Position numbers and translations under genes: made by a program
In this document: in pieces, positions 22,666 through 36,388 of the stretch
Layout of the letters: the number at the start of each line of letters is the position of its first letter
How positions within the stretch are numbered: the stretch's first letter is position 1
Assembly: GCA_028554755.1 (NCBI GenBank)
Contig: JAPTOF010000003.1
Location: forward strand, 21,326,501-21,390,500
Origin: Cordia subcordata
Lineage: Eukaryota; Streptophyta; Magnoliopsida; Boraginales; Cordiaceae
Direction: 5' to 3'
Length of the DNA stretch: 64,000 nt
Notes under the pieces: generated by a model
What the model was told of the DNA's origin: nothing
What the model saw: the letters and a program-made list of their open reading frames with translations, nothing else
The model's database searches: none

Positions 22666-24959
22666 CTATCATATCACCATCACGGTGGCTGCACATTTGA
22701 TGACTTTCCTCACAAGCGGTCCTAAGAATTTGACAAAATATTCAGCACCCGTGGTCGTGGTAGCTCCACTTGAAAAGAAAAGTTGCTTATATTTAATTTC
22801 AGGGTTATAAAATAATGCATTTAATCTCTTATATTTGATCTTTTAACAATTAAATCTTTTATCTTTAAAAGATAATAATTCAATTCTTATTATCTTTGCA
22901 ATAAATCATGCCTTTAGTCCTAAGTCTAAAACACATCAAAAAATAACATTTTTAATAGTTCATTTTTGCAATTTGTGATGTCGTAGTCCCTTATTATTGC
23001 AATTTACAGTGCCATTAGTGTTAACACTATTATTTCCTCAATGTTTTTAAGTATAGGACAAATGGCTGTGTCACAAATTGCGAAGTTAAGTACCTAAATT
23101 GTCATGTTTTAAATAGAAAGGACTTTATTATTAAAAAGTGTTAAAGATAAGGGATTAAATGAGTAATTTACCCTTTTCTTGCCTCTTGATTTCAACATCC
23201 TTCAAATTGCAACAAAGAAATTTTAGTTTGATGTGACAGGGTATACCTATAAGGCTGCTTATTTGTAGAAAACGATCTTTATGAGGTTTTAAAACTAGGG
23301 AATACATTGGTTTGTAACGTTATGACACTATGACCGAGATTCAATTGTTGTAGATTATTGTTCAAATAATGATGACAGTTTAAAATTATTCATAATCTCA
23401 CAATATTATGATATTATAAGAGGATTTTGGCTCCTATAAATATGTGTGGATTCCTTTTAAAGAGAAGGGTAAATTACATTAGATCCCATGTGGTCTACTA
23501 TAAGTGCACAAGGTCCACTTGTAGTATCAAAGTTTTCACAACAAACCCCTGTAGTGAGTAAACTTTTCATGCGCACCCCCTTGTTGTCTACATTTTCCTA
23601 ATAGTGTTAAAAGTTACAACAGAAAAAGATATTAATAGACTTATCCACTCATTTAACTTTTTTTTATCAAACACATACATAACAATTAACAAAAATAAAA
23701 ATTCTCAAACAATTGTTTTTTGATAAAGCTAAAATAATTTATAAGCATTTAAATTTTAGATGACATCATCAATATAATTTGCATTGACGAAGTCATAAAA
23801 CTAATATCTAAAAAATGAGGACATGATCTGCCAACGGGCAACAAAGTTGAAGTCAAAATCCGCAGAGGCAGCCGGAAGTATGCAGTTGTCGAGAACAAAA
23901 AATTTAAGAAATTTTGACCCCCAAAGTTTGAATACCACTTAAATAAGCACAAGTTAATTTTTATATGAATGCATGAAATGATTAAGCAATTAAAGACTTT
24001 AAGGTTAGGACATCCAAGTCGGATATAATTCGGCTCATTATATGTATATGTATGTGTATATAGAATCAGCTATATAGGTTTGGTAAAAATATCTTGTAAA
24101 GATGCTTTCAGACTTTGTACGTACCAACCAAACACTGCGAACAACTTCTCAAGTTTAATTTCAGCTGTGAATTCAGGGGAACAACATTCAAGTGCTTGAG
24201 AATTTTTGTTGTTGTTAATTATTATGTACATGTTTGATTAAAGAAAATAAAGAAAATTGAACGAGTGGGTTAAGATTATTAATGTCTCTTTTCTGTAAAT
24301 TTTAACACTGTTAGAGGGGGATAGATAGTAAGGGAGTGCTCGTAGAACTTGCACTCATCATAGAAGCTTGTCATGGGACTTTTGGTACCACAAAGGGACG
24401 TAGTGCACTTGAGATAAACTACAGGAGGGTTTAGTACATTTTACTTAAATAAAAATTCAGCAATACAATGTTACTCTCGGCTTCAATAAGCTAGCTAGTA
24501 ATAATAAGTGAGCAACATGGCGTTGAACATATGCATGAGAACCAGAAAATTTGTAACAATGCAAGAAATAAAAGCCAATAAATTATCCACTTTGCATAAT
24601 AATTTTGATACTAATAGAGAGTAATTAAATATATGAGGGTGAATTATACTACACTAATCGTCTCTTATTTTTGTCACTTGTAATAATTTTATCCCATATC
24701 TTTCATTTGTGAAAAAGTAATTTGTAACTAATAGTTTTGTATCACAGTTATTCCAAACTCTACTTTTCATTTAAAAAAATGCTGAATCTTGCTCACTACT
24801 CATGATTTTAGCCTTGAAATAACAAAAATCTGCAATTCACGTGTGCCTCACGTCAAATTTACTGTGTTCTTTTAATAGAAAGTAAAGTATAGAATAACAA
24901 TGGCGACACAGAAGTACTAGTTATGGATTAAGTTGTTACAAATAAAAGACAAGAGATAG

Positions 24960-25765
24960 GAGTGTTACAAGTAAAAAGATGAGAGATGATTGTGTAGGAC
25001 TTGAAACTGCCTCTTTCTCTCGAAAGAGAAACCATAAAAACCCCAATCCAATAAACCTAACCGTCGAGCACGTTAACGCACCACCACCAACGGAAGAGGT
25101 TCCACCTCTTCCTAACATCAAAACCTTTACCTCAAATCACCCTCCCTTATTTCAACCCAGCTCCGCTTGGAACAACGCCCCTATCATTAATTCCACGTTT
25201 TCACCTCGTGCATGGAGAAAAAGCTTTGACGCTGTGCCATAAACTTAAAACATTATTCGTATTATGCGTCAGCCTGAATCATTCAAAAATGGTCAAGTAA
25301 TAAAGGTTCGACCAACAAATGAAAAAAGAACGATTTCAGAAAGCCAGAATTATTTGAAACACCAACAAATGGGTGGTCCAACTAGATGTAAACCTCACCA
25401 AATATGAATTTTTGTCGCCGTCGTATGTATTGTCATATCATGAATAGGCTTTTTTAAAGTAAAATGCCTTAGAAAGTAGTTTGTGTAAATGACATTTTGT
25501 TATTTCATCTTGTCTCTTTTTGATAGATTTTAGCTAAAGCACTAATGGTGTTGTTATACCAGGAACTTGTCAAAAAAATTACAAAGATAAACGATCATAT
25601 TAGGGCTAAGCATAAGATGCAGGATATCATTACTGAACTGAAATCTCATACCACATTATTTCGTATCAAGAAATTTCATTATTTTTTTTTTCATTTTGAT
25701 GTAACTTGTGTTTGTGATTAATTAATATCTAGGAGTGTTATCTCCCTTTTGACAAAAAAGAAAGA
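24960..25765 (+). repeat. Possible LINE-derived segment (unit 2)
   Basis: Counterpart of 16895-17765. An 87-codon frame at 24979-25242 (ending WRKSFDAVP) is open here, but the unit-1 copy is broken, so it is a remnant rather than a gene. Confidence 0.35.
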
Positions 25766-26781
25766 AAATATATCCTATTTCAAACCATCCCCAATTTCAA
25801 GTTTTTTGGGATGGGATAGGGATCCACCATTTGTCCCATTCCATCCTTCCCAAGGCTTGAACTAGCGTGTCCTCTTCCCGTAAATCCCATCCTAAATGGA
25901 AACTGCCTACCTTATCTTCATAGGTCAAACACATCCCTTTTTCCAATCTCCATATCAATTGTAACTCTCAGCCTCTAATTGAGGTTTGTTAGTCATATCT
26001 CTTTCCCTATTTATGTTTTATATTAGTTATTCTTTACAGTTTATAGTAACATATGCAACACCCTTTTGACTTTCTTAAAATTCTTGAGTTGAGATTATCA
26101 AAATTAGTTACTTAATGTGATTTTTTTTCCAACTAATTAGTTCATATTTTTTTTAACAAGCGATGTCAAAACCTTGCACATAGATTTGATATGGCCTACT
26201 AAAAGAAAAATTGCAAAGGGCTTTTTTTTTCCCTCAATAGAGTCTAAATTATTGATTTATGCCCTTCTACAGTTTTTTTCTTTTGCTAAATTAAAAAAAT
26301 TGAAGTATTAAAAAAGATAAATTAGTCACAATCTAGAAGGAGATCTCAGGTTATGCGGATATAAGCATGCGACCATTTTTGGATGCTTGCTTAGGAAAAT
26401 CCAATAACAGCCATTCAACTCCAAAACTCAAATTTCTAAAAGTCATAAAATAATCTATGTATATATGCTAAGAGAAGGTACATGCCTTCGAAATTATGTC
26501 AAGTGTCAATTCTTTAACTAAATCAACTCATCACTTCATTATTAATAATTTCCTTCATCAAAGTAATTTCTTTCATTAAAATAATTTCCTAATTTAATGA
26601 ATTTATTTCCAATCTATATATTACAAAAAGTAGATTATATGTTTTCTGTCAATACCAAATCAACCAATTTTGGTAAATCAAATTTTGGGAGGTAATTCAA
26701 GTTTTTGGTAAATTTCCTTCATCAAAATAATTTCCTGCTTTATGAATTTATTCCTAATTTATATATTATGCAAAGTAGAAT

Positions 26782-26822
26782 ACACACACACACATATATG
26801 TATATATATATATATATATTTT
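26782..26822. repeat. Compound (AC)n(AT)n microsatellite
   Basis: ACACACACACAC followed by TATATA runs. Unit 1 near 18838-18845 has only a short TATATATA at this place. Confidence 0.9.
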
Positions 26823-27594
26823 TTTTTCTGTCAATAGCAGATTTATAAGCCATTTTTATCAATGTGAATGCATTTTTCCAATTTCACTTCCAAATTAATA
26901 TGTTGCATTTAATTATTACAAATCTCTCATTAAAATATTATTAATATTAAAAATCTTAAAATTTTCAAAATATATTTATATTTTATTGTTATATATATAC
27001 TATAGAAGTATAATTAGGTATCAACAATAAATAAAAATATTAAAAATATTTATTTCTCCTGTGCATCGCATGGGTTATTCCCTAGTTACATTTTAACATG
27101 TAGATGCATGAAAATATAGGTTTGTGTGTACATGTCATAAGATACTTCTATGGAGCATCATACTCCCTCACCTATTTACTAAAAAAAAAAAAAATTCAGA
27201 ATTAGACGTGTTTTCTCTTTCCTCTCTTCTCCTTTCTCTCTCTTCATTCTTCTCTCTGTTCCCCTTTTTCTCTTTTTCTGTTCCTCACTTCACTAGTGAC
27301 ACCAACAGTCATCTCATGCCGGATAAAAGCCATCGTAAAATTTTCTTTTCTTTGCTAATTGGAACGATGTACATAATGTCCAAGAAAATCTCATATGTGT
27401 CGATCCACCATTAAAGCTCTGATCGTCCTCTTACTCATTCCGACTGAAGATTACAGCATCATCTCGCTGCACCGCAACTGCTAATCATGTCCTCTCTTCG
27501 TTGCGATTGTAACCGTACCTCCCACGTGGTGTTTGGACGCTCCAAGCTCGATTCGCCAATAAAGTCCACCTTACGTTCAAGTATGCATACATAT

Positions 27595-28095
27595 GAGGTG
27601 AACAAATAATTGTGGGGTAATGAATAAATATTTGATGTATATATGAAGGCCAGTGAATAAATAGTTTTAGGGTACTGAACAAATATTTCATATATTTGTG
27701 TATGTCCATGTGTGTAAGAGAGTGGTAAACAAATATATATGAAATGATGAATAAATATATGTAGAGTGGTGAACAAATATAAGTAAACCACTGAATAAAT
27801 AAACGCGTATGTATTTGTGTGTTCGTGTGTGTGAGAATATTGAACAAATAGTTATGGAGTAATGAACAAACATTTGATGCATATATAAAAGTTAGTGAAC
27901 AATAGTTTAGGGTATGAACAAATAGTTGTGGGGTAGTGAACAAATATTCAGTGAACAAATAGTTGCAGGGTAGTGAACGAATAGCCAGTAAACGAATAAT
28001 TGCGTGGTAGTGAACAAATAGTTATGGGATATTGAACAAATATGTACTGTGTATGAACAATAATGTGTGAACAGTAGTGCGTACAGTTCACGTGC
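27595..28095. repeat. Minisatellite based on GTGAACAAATAGTTG (unit 2)
   Basis: Counterpart of 19640-20130 with a similar number of degenerate repeats. Confidence 0.8.
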
Positions 28096-28174
28096 AGAAG
28101 GAGCACAATGATCCGCACGAGCACTATGCTTAAAGACCATGATATAAGGTTTGTCTGTGGATAGATAGGGTTAA

Positions 28175-29090
28175 TTTCACAATAGGTCCCTATTGTTTAC
28201 TCAAATTAGTTCCTGTTTTGGAAAACAATGAATAAAAAATATTTAGACTAATTTGAGTAAATTTGTAAAACATTAAGGACTAATATGAATTTTCTTGCAA
28301 ACAATGAGAATTAGTTTGACTGTCTTTGTGAAACATTGAGCATTAATATGAATGTTTTTAAATAATTGGGACTAATTTGACCATATTTGCGAAACACTGA
28401 GGATTTATTTAAATATTTTTATAAAACATTAAGGATTAAATTGAATGTTTTAAACAATGAGAACCAATTTGAAAAAATGAGTAAACAATGGAGACTAATT
28501 GTGAAATTTTCCCTCGATATATACGTTGATATCTTTGTCAGGTGAAAATGTCCAAATTTTTTTATATTGTTACCGGTTTTAATATATTTTGTAGCTATTA
28601 TTACTTAATAGAAAAGAGTACATTACATTGAACTTTCCTGTGGCTATTTTTACGTTCAAATTGGTCCTCATTGTTTTAAAAAAATGAAAAAAAAAATATT
28701 GAGACTAATTTGAGTAAATTTGTAAAACATTTAGGACTAATACAAGTTTTCTTTCAAACAATGAGAATTAGTTTGACTATCTTTGCAAAACATTGAGCAT
28801 TAATATGAATGCTTTTAAACAATAGGGACTTATTTGACCATATTTGTGAACCACTGAGGATTTGTTTAAAGATTTTTATAAAACATTAAGGATTAAATTG
28901 AATGTTTTAAACAATAAGGACCAACTTGAAAAAATGAGTAAACAATGGAGACTAATTGTGAGATTTTCCTTGGATATATAAGTTGATATCTTTGTTAAGT
29001 TTAAATTTTATATTGTTACGGGTTTTAATATATTTTGTGGTTATTATTGCTTAACAGAAAAGATTAAATTATATTGAACTCTCCTGTGGC
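28175..29090. repeat. Tandem duplication of the ~470-bp repeat block (unit 2 only)
   Basis: The block occurring once in unit 1 (20225-20705) is present twice here. Both copies end in the same TATTGTTACCGGTTTTAATA-type segment and CATTGAACT..CCTGTGGC. Confidence 0.85.
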
Positions 29091-29331
29091 TTATTATAAA
29101 TGCATGTTACCCCTCTATAGTTTCAAAATCGGCATATATACCTCTATTAGAGGGCATATGTACTGCACATTTTGAGGACCAAAAAGAGGTCTCGTGCCTA
29201 TTTTTTAGGCATGTGTACTATACATTTTAAGACCACATGGGGCATTCCCTGCTAATTTTGAGACTACGTAAGGATAATATGCACTTATAATATGCCTTAG
29301 GGTGTTTCCGGTGCAATTTACCCTATATAAT

Positions 29332-32300
29332 TGATGGGCGTCAAAACCACCAAAAATAAAGTATCAATTCTTACCTCGCGAATTTAAATACAGTGCATGG
29401 CGAGAAAAGGGTCGAATCCATGGGGATTAGGAGATTATGATATGCTAACTACGCCAAGTAGATTAATCAAATAAGTCACAATTAAAGAAGGGGGTTTTAA
29501 TGCAAAAAAGTAAAATAAACAAAACTATCTAGCACATTGGTCCACACTGCGTGGGCACGTAACTGGGTAGAAAAATAAAAAAACATAAATAAAAATAAAA
29601 AACGACTAAAGTACGCAATCCTAAGTTTATGTAAAACTGGAAAAACGGGAAATCAATTGAGAATTAAATCTAGCCTAAGGTATAATTGCAATTTCGGTCA
29701 ACAAATCTAATCCTAGACGCAAAGATACTTCCAACTATTTTAATAAATCAGTTATGGTTATTGGCTTAGCCTAACAATCTCATCTCTCCTTACAGCATTG
29801 ATAACGGTTTAAATCCCCTATGATTTCTCCTTGCTATCGCCTTACCTATTAGATCTTCTAACCCTCGGAGATGCTTGCAGAGTCTATCTAATGACAGTAA
29901 TAAAATTTATAAAGACCTGATTCTAAAAGTCGACACTCTTGCAGTAATCGCTCATTTAGAAACAATAAATATGCAAATATCAAAATAGGTTGAAAGGAAT
30001 AAAACAATTAGATCTCACGGAATTGAAGAACTGAAATCTTGATTAATCCTTGGCTAGAAGAGAAAACTGGAATTCCATGTGCTCAAGATGACGCCAAAGA
30101 GATGAAGAATAACCTGCTAGAAAATTATGAATAAAGTCTATACCTCTCTATGAATCGTATGCAGGAATATACATAGCAGAAGTTCCTAACTAAGGTCATT
30201 CTCGAATGAGAACAACACTTTAAAGCTAAGGAAAGTGAAAAGGTAAAAATTCTTAATAAAAGCCTTTTAGAATTAATTTCCTTCCTTTCAAAAATATGGC
30301 AAGTCTTCAATGCAATTCTTTTCCAAAATACTGCAAAAATATCTCCAGTCTTAGTTAAAGCTTGGTCAATCCCGCATAGAAATTGCATGATATTTTCCAA
30401 GGTAGCAGAATCAATTTTATCAGCTACAAACACATCCAAAAGTCCTTTGAATCCATATATAATGCATCCAGCTCCTTTTCCAAAGCATAAACATGCAAAA
30501 ACGTATTAAAAACACCAATTAAGGAGCATCTAATTCAAGAATTAAGCACAATTAACTATGAATTAAAGGCTTATTTATGACTTATCAAATTCCTCCACAC
30601 TTAGACCATGCTTGCCCTCAAGCATGAAAACAATTAAAAACATAGAAACCACATGCACTTATGCAGGATTGGCAAGTGTTGTTTGGCAAGTGTTGTTTGC
30701 CAAGTTAAATGCTAGCTTTTCAAAACTTGAGAACATGTATAAGCATAAAGTAATTGCAATTGTCTTTACATTACCAAACTAAGGTTTACTCTCTTTTTAA
30801 AACATATTCAGTAGCTTTTTCCATGGCACACATATTGCAAATAATATTTTAACAACATGCAATACCAAGTTAACTTCACAATCAACTCAACAACTTGACC
30901 TTTCAACAATCAACCCAACTTCAACTCTTTTCATCATTCAACACATGGATAAGCCAAGTTCTCAACACAAATCATTCATTTATAATTAGCTCAAGCATGC
31001 TACATCAACAAACAATTAAAAATACTTCCAAAATACACAAACCAAACCACTTTCTTTTACTGTCATAACTTCAATTTTTCAACACAAGAAAGCCTTTAAC
31101 TTTAAAAGCTTTTGCAGCACTTCAAACAAGAAGACTTGACTCAACCCACATGTTTCCAGAAAAACAACTTTTTAGCTAAAGAATTCCCCCAAAAGCAAAC
31201 ATTTTTCAGCAAGAAAACATGGCCACAGGTAGTATTTACCAAAAAAAAATTCCATCAGAAATTTCCACTAGGCTTCAAAATAACTCAACCTCCTCACAAG
31301 CAAACATAGGCACACAAACCTTCAAAAGTCTTTCCACCACAACTCAAAGAAACTTGAGAAGGAAAACAAAGGTAAGTCAGTTTCTAGCAAGACAAAACAA
31401 TTACCACCACACATATAAATTAGCCGGATAGCACTCAAACACTATGTAAATGAACCTCGCACCAGTTAAAGCACGCACAAAAGATTAAAGCCAAGTACAA
31501 TTATGCCAATGCAAAGAAAAGAAATCAAAAGCACTGCCTTGATGTGCAATTTTTCTCAAAAAAATAAGTTTGCACCTAGGCCCAGCAATCTGAAGGCCAG
31601 ATCACTTCAACAACTTTTATTCACTTTTGCATATATAACGTTCATAACTTGCCTAGAATGTGACTCAACCTTTTACGTGATGACAAACATTTGTGATGAA
31701 TGCCCCTGATTACTTAGTTGGACACAATTCTATGTGTCTTTTAGCTCTACTCATGGTTTCTTTCTTTTTTTTTTTTTAAGAAGACTAGTAGAGTAAGAAG
31801 GCACTTATTTATTTAATTCAATTTATGTGCCTTTTTTCACACTTTAACTTTCAGCACTTTTGCAAAAGTAACCTCAACCCCGACATAACTTTCGTAGGCG
31901 TGCATTTTTCACAATTTTATCACAAAAACAAATCAAGGCAAGCACCCATCAAACTCAAACTAAACATTGGCTTCCAATTTAAGCCCATGCATATTTTTAA
32001 GCTCAAGTTAAGATTAAGCAAGGTTCAAGAATGATGTGTTCAAAGTGACTATCAAGGAACTAAATACAATGGGGATAGATTTACCACATGTACCAACTTA
32101 CCGTTCAAAAACAAGTTTCCTGAGCACGGGGATTAGACCTTTTTCAAGAGAGATGCCAAGTTTACAAAGAAGAAAGTTGAGTAAAAAGAAAAATGATTTG
32201 ACACAAGAATTGTTAAAAATTTACGAGTTTGACTCTAAAAAGAAAAAATGCAACTAAAGACATTAAAAGATTGAAAAAAAATTTACAAAATACTTAACAA

Positions 32301-32856
32301 ATTTTTTTGTCATTTTTCTGGTTTTTTTTCCCCATTCATAAAGACTCAAAAAGACTCAAGCAATACTAAATAAAACACATATATTCGCAAGACTCAATAT
32401 ACCATATTAAAAACACATCTAAATATCACAAAGACTCAAAATAAAGGACTAAAACGAAGCATTCCTCCCCTACACTTACCGCGGACATTGTCCTCAATGT
32501 GGAAAGAAAAGAAAAACAATAAAAAAAAGAAAGATAAAACAAAGGTAAGGAAAAGAAAAAGCAAGAGGACTTCCCTTAAGAGGGGTGCAGGAGGTGGTGG
32601 AATCGGCTATCATTCATCCGAGTGGGGCCATGGTACTCAACAAGATTCATCAATTTTTTGAGCTTTGATCTGCATAAACAAATAAACACACCTTCCTCCC
32701 CTTCTCATATTAAATCTAATCATGGAATCAAATCAATTCTCATATCAAAATTGTTCGAAAGCTAAGCAAGTATTCATCAAAGATTTTTTCATCTAACTTC
32801 AATGATTTATAGGCCAAAATAACACCCAAATATTTGAATATAAATCTACCCGGGGT
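29332..32856 (-). mobile_element. Antisense LTR-retrotransposon fragment (3' LTR plus internal end)
   Basis: On the minus strand the 3' LTR spans 30587-29332 (TGATAAGTCATAAA ... GACGCCCATCA), the same family as the solo LTR at 14854-16251. Upstream of it the internal end reads CAAGCATGGTCTAAGTGTGG and, further in, CCACATTGAGGACAATGTCC, sequences characteristic of the 3' internal end of plant Ty3/gypsy (Athila/Tat-like) elements; the lineage is inferred. No gag-pol is present. At 32856 it breaks abruptly into duplicated-unit sequence, so its 5' part is missing. Confidence 0.75.
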
Positions 32857-33153
32857 GCTTATGAGCAAAAAATTGCTTATAAGCGAGTGAGGATATATTT
32901 AGATAATATGTGCTTAACATCGCTAATATATTTGGTAAATAAGTGCTTATAAGTAGCAGTAGTAGTTATAATGACTGAAAAGAACATGACGTTAATTATA
33001 AATTGTCAAAAAAATGAACTTTTTCATGGGTAATGTTGTCTTTTTATTATTTTGACCAAAGTACTTATAAGCTATCAAACAATAAGTTGGTAACTGGAGC
33101 TTTTTTTTCTAGGTTATAAGCTGGAAAAAAGTTCTTAAAAGCTGTTCAACCAA

Positions 33154-33224
<71 letters not shown>

Positions 33225-33285
33225 CCTTTTGGACTTATAAGTTGGTTTGACTAGCTTATAAACTTAACCAAACACCCTCGAAGTC
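32857..33285. mobile_element. hAT-like foldback MITE, left end lost (unit 2)
   Basis: Counterpart of 21331-21750, with the left terminal repeat removed at the junction with the antisense LTR element. An expanded AC/AT microsatellite lies inside. Confidence 0.5.
33153..33222. repeat. (CA)n(TA)n microsatellite
   Basis: About 70 bases of CA then TA dinucleotides. Unit 1 has a T-run at the same position (near 21685). Confidence 0.95.
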
Positions 33286-33508
33286 GGTCGCTTACCAAGC
33301 CAGATGCTGAAACATTTGTATTACTGCAAAATCTCTTTGGAAATATATATTAATTAAGTGAAAGATATGAAAAAAAGTGTGTCATTTCCATTATATTTAA
33401 TATTACCATACCCTCTGACCAATGGCCATGTATAGTCCCTTCTAAAAAGTGACCAGAGAATTAAATATTTTGATATATTGAAACAAATGAAGGGTGTTAG
33501 AAGGGAAA

Positions 33509-34065
33509 TTTTTTTATTTATACCCTATTTTTAAAAATTCGTCTAAAAAGTACCCTTGTTTTGAATTTGGTTTTAAATTTACCATTTTTGGTGTTTGAAT
33601 TACTGAAACAGGAAATGAGTTATTGTTTTCTAGACGTTTCAATTTCCCATATTTTAATTTTGAATAGATTGCGTAATTAATATAAGTCCGGTAATTAAAT
33701 TATCGAAACGCTGGTTGAATTACCAAAACTGTAATTGACCTACCATTTTTTGGTAATCCATTATTGGAATTTGCCTTTTGGCTTGTGGCATGCAAGTTTA
33801 ATCAATCGAGGATGTTTAAGGAGATGTTTGAGAATTTAGAGTGGAAAAGTTGTTTAAGGAGATCAAATCAAAACTTTTTGGGGCCCTTAAGTTCCTTCTT
33901 TGTTTGCGACCTGAGAGGAAAAATTGCGACAAAAGACAAAAGCCATTAATGAATTTGCGCCCAATTGCATAAAGAAAATTATTACCAAAAAAAGGTAGGT
34001 CAATTACCATTTCGGTAATTCAATTACCGAACTTACATTAATTATGTAACCCATTCAAAATTTAA
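33509..34065. mobile_element. Truncated MULE-like MITE with GGTAATT/AATTACC palindromes
   Basis: The left end (TTTTTTATTTATACCCTATT and following) resembles MULE-1 and MULE-2 terminal style. Inverted arms lie at about 33655-33760 and 33983-34064, containing GGTAATTGAATTACC-type palindromes. The outer right end is missing, and unit 3 starts where it should be. No target duplication is testable. Transposon family is an inference from architecture. Confidence 0.5.
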
Positions 34066-35915
34066 AATTTTCATGCGCACCCCCTTGTTGCCTATAATCC
34101 CCTAACAGTGACTCGGTTTTAAAATTTACAACAAAAAAAAACATTTATAGACTTACCCCACTAATTTAATTTTTTGACCAAACACATACATAAAAATTAA
34201 CAAAAATAAAAATTTTCAAACATTCCATTATTATTTTATAAAGGTAAAATAATTTAGGAGTAAATTGTATATTACCTCATTGTACTCTGACTTATTTACA
34301 CCATACCCCCTAAAGTATTAAAACTAGCTAATTACCCTTCTGTACTCTAACATATATGCACCATACCCCCTGTAGTATTAAAACTAGCTAATTATCCTCC
34401 TCAAGTTTTTAAAAGTGTAAAAAATACCCCTTGCTGTCATATATTTCAGTAGGGTATTTTACATGCTTTTAGAAACTTTAAGGAGGTATTTTGCAAACTT
34501 TTAAGAAATTCAGGGGCAATTATCTAGTTTTGATACTACAGGAGATATGATGAGCATAGGTTAGAGTACAAGGGGTAATTAGCTAATTTTGATACTCTAA
34601 AGGGTATGGTAAAAATAGGTTAAGCACAAGGGTGTAATATACAATTTACTCAATAATTTATAAGTATTTAAATTTTAGATGACATCATCAATATAATTTG
34701 CATCGACGAAGTCATAAAACTAATGTCTAAAAAATGCGGACATGATCTGCCATCGGCAACAAAGTCGAAGCAAAAATTCACAGAGGCAGCCAGAAGGATG
34801 CGGTTGTCGAGAACAAAAGTTTAAGAAATTTTGACCACAAAAAGTTGAATACTACTTAAATAAGCATAAGTTAATTTTTATATCAATATAAGAAATGATT
34901 AATCAATTAAAGACTTTAAGGTTAGGACGTCCAAGTCTGATGATTCGGCTGATTATATATATGTGTGTATATAGAATCTACTATATAGGTTTGGTAAAGA
35001 AATGTTGTAAAGATGCTTTTAGACTTTGTACATACCAACCAAACAATGCGAACAACTTCTCAAGTTTTAGCTGTGAATTCAGAGGGACAACATTTAAGTG
35101 TTTGAGAATTTTTGTTGCTGTTAATTACTATGTCTGTGTTTGATCAAAATAAAAGAAAGAAAGAAAATTGAATGAGTGGGTTAAGATTGTTCGTGTCTTT
35201 TTTGTGTAAATTTTAATACCGTTAGAGGAGGATAGATAGTAAAAGAGTGCTCCTGGAACTTTTACTCATCACAGGAGCTCGTTATGGGACTTTTGACACC
35301 ACATAGAGGCATTGTACATTTATGGTAAACCATAGGAGGGTATGCTACACTTCACCCTAAATAGAATTCTACAATATAATGTTATTCTCGGCTTCAATAA
35401 GCTGGCTAGTAATAATATTGGGCAACACAGCATTGAACATATGCATGACAACCAGAAGATTAGTAAAAATCCAAGAAATAAAACCCAATAAATTTCCCAC
35501 TTTGCATAATAATTCTAATACTAATAGAGAGTAATTAAATATATGATGGTTAATCATATTACATTAATTGAATCTTATCTTTTGTCACTTGTAATAATTT
35601 TATCCTTTATCTTTCATTTGTGAAAAAGTAATTTTGTAACTAATAGTTTTGTGTCACAGTTTTTTCAAACTTGTCTTTTCATTTAAAAAAAAATGTTAAA
35701 TCTCAATCACAACACATGATTTTAGCCTTGAAAAAGAAGAAATCTGCAATTCACGTGTGTCTTACGTCAAATTTAACATGTTCTTTTAACATAAAGTAAA
35801 ATATAGACTAACTGTGGTGACGTAGAAATACTAGTTATGGATTAACTTATCACAAATAAAAAGACAAGCGATAGAATTGTTACAAGTGAAAAGATGAGAG
35901 ATGATTGGTGTAATT
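34066..35915. repeat. Segmental duplication, unit 3 (partial)
   Basis: Matches 14080-14853 plus 16252-16905 of unit 1 and 23565-24990 of unit 2. It lacks the solo LTR, preserving its empty site, but has its own MITE at 34257-34651. It stops after GATGAGAGATGATTG at about 35915. Confidence 0.85.
34257..34651. mobile_element. MITE with 9-bp target duplication (GAGTAAATTG family)
   Basis: Flanked by AATAATTTA at 34248-34256 and 34652-34660. Ends are GGAGTAAATTGTATATTAC and its inverse. Unit 2 near 23733 reads AAAATAATTTATAAG, the empty site. The 9-bp duplication suggests a Mutator-type MITE. A second family member lies at 57110-57475. Confidence 0.85.
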
Positions 35916-36084
35916 TACCTAATATGTAATAAATGTGATCACTATAAAATGTTAGATTAAAGAAGATAACTGAGTTTTGGTAATTACAATTTGAAAACGT
36001 ATAGAAACTCCTAAACTATAGCTCAATTAATGCACATTTGAAAACATATATAAACTCTTAGACAATTGTTTGATTAATTTCCAG

Positions 36085-36364
36085 GGTTAATGTCTCTAGT
36101 AGCCCTTGAACTTTGGGCCTTCAGATAATTCGGTCCTTGAACTTTCAAACCACGCATTTTAGTCCCTCAGTTATGAGCCATTGGACAAAACAAGGATAAT
36201 TAATGGTTTCCATCACTTTGCTATTAAATTTTTGACGAAAAAAGTTAATTGTCCTTATTTTATCCAATGACTCATAATTCAGGAACTAAAAAGCACAGTT
36301 TGAAAGTTTAGGGACTAAATTGTCCCAAGGCCCAAAGTTTAGAAACTGCTAGAGGAATTAATCC
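36085..36364. mobile_element. Foldback MITE, copy 1
   Basis: Starts GGTTAATGTCTCTAGTAGCC and ends with its approximate inverse (GCTAGAGGAATTAATCC). Most of the length pairs as two inverted arms around AATTTTTGACGAAAA. No coding capacity. Confidence 0.75.
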
Positions 36365-36388
36365 TTATCTTTTACTATTGATTTTGGA

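Larger units (their letters stand above)
22715..33500. repeat. Segmental duplication, unit 2
   Basis: Second copy of the roughly 10-kb unit. It lacks the Harbinger-like MITE, the solo LTR and the MULE MITE found in unit 1. It has its own insertion (antisense LTR element 29332-32856), which replaces the sequence corresponding to 20941-21360. Small differences are spread throughout, so the copies are old enough to have diverged. Confidence 0.9.

Noticed and set aside
31112..32257. Several small plus-strand frames
   Set aside because: They lie antisense in the LTR-retrotransposon internal end and show no protein family.
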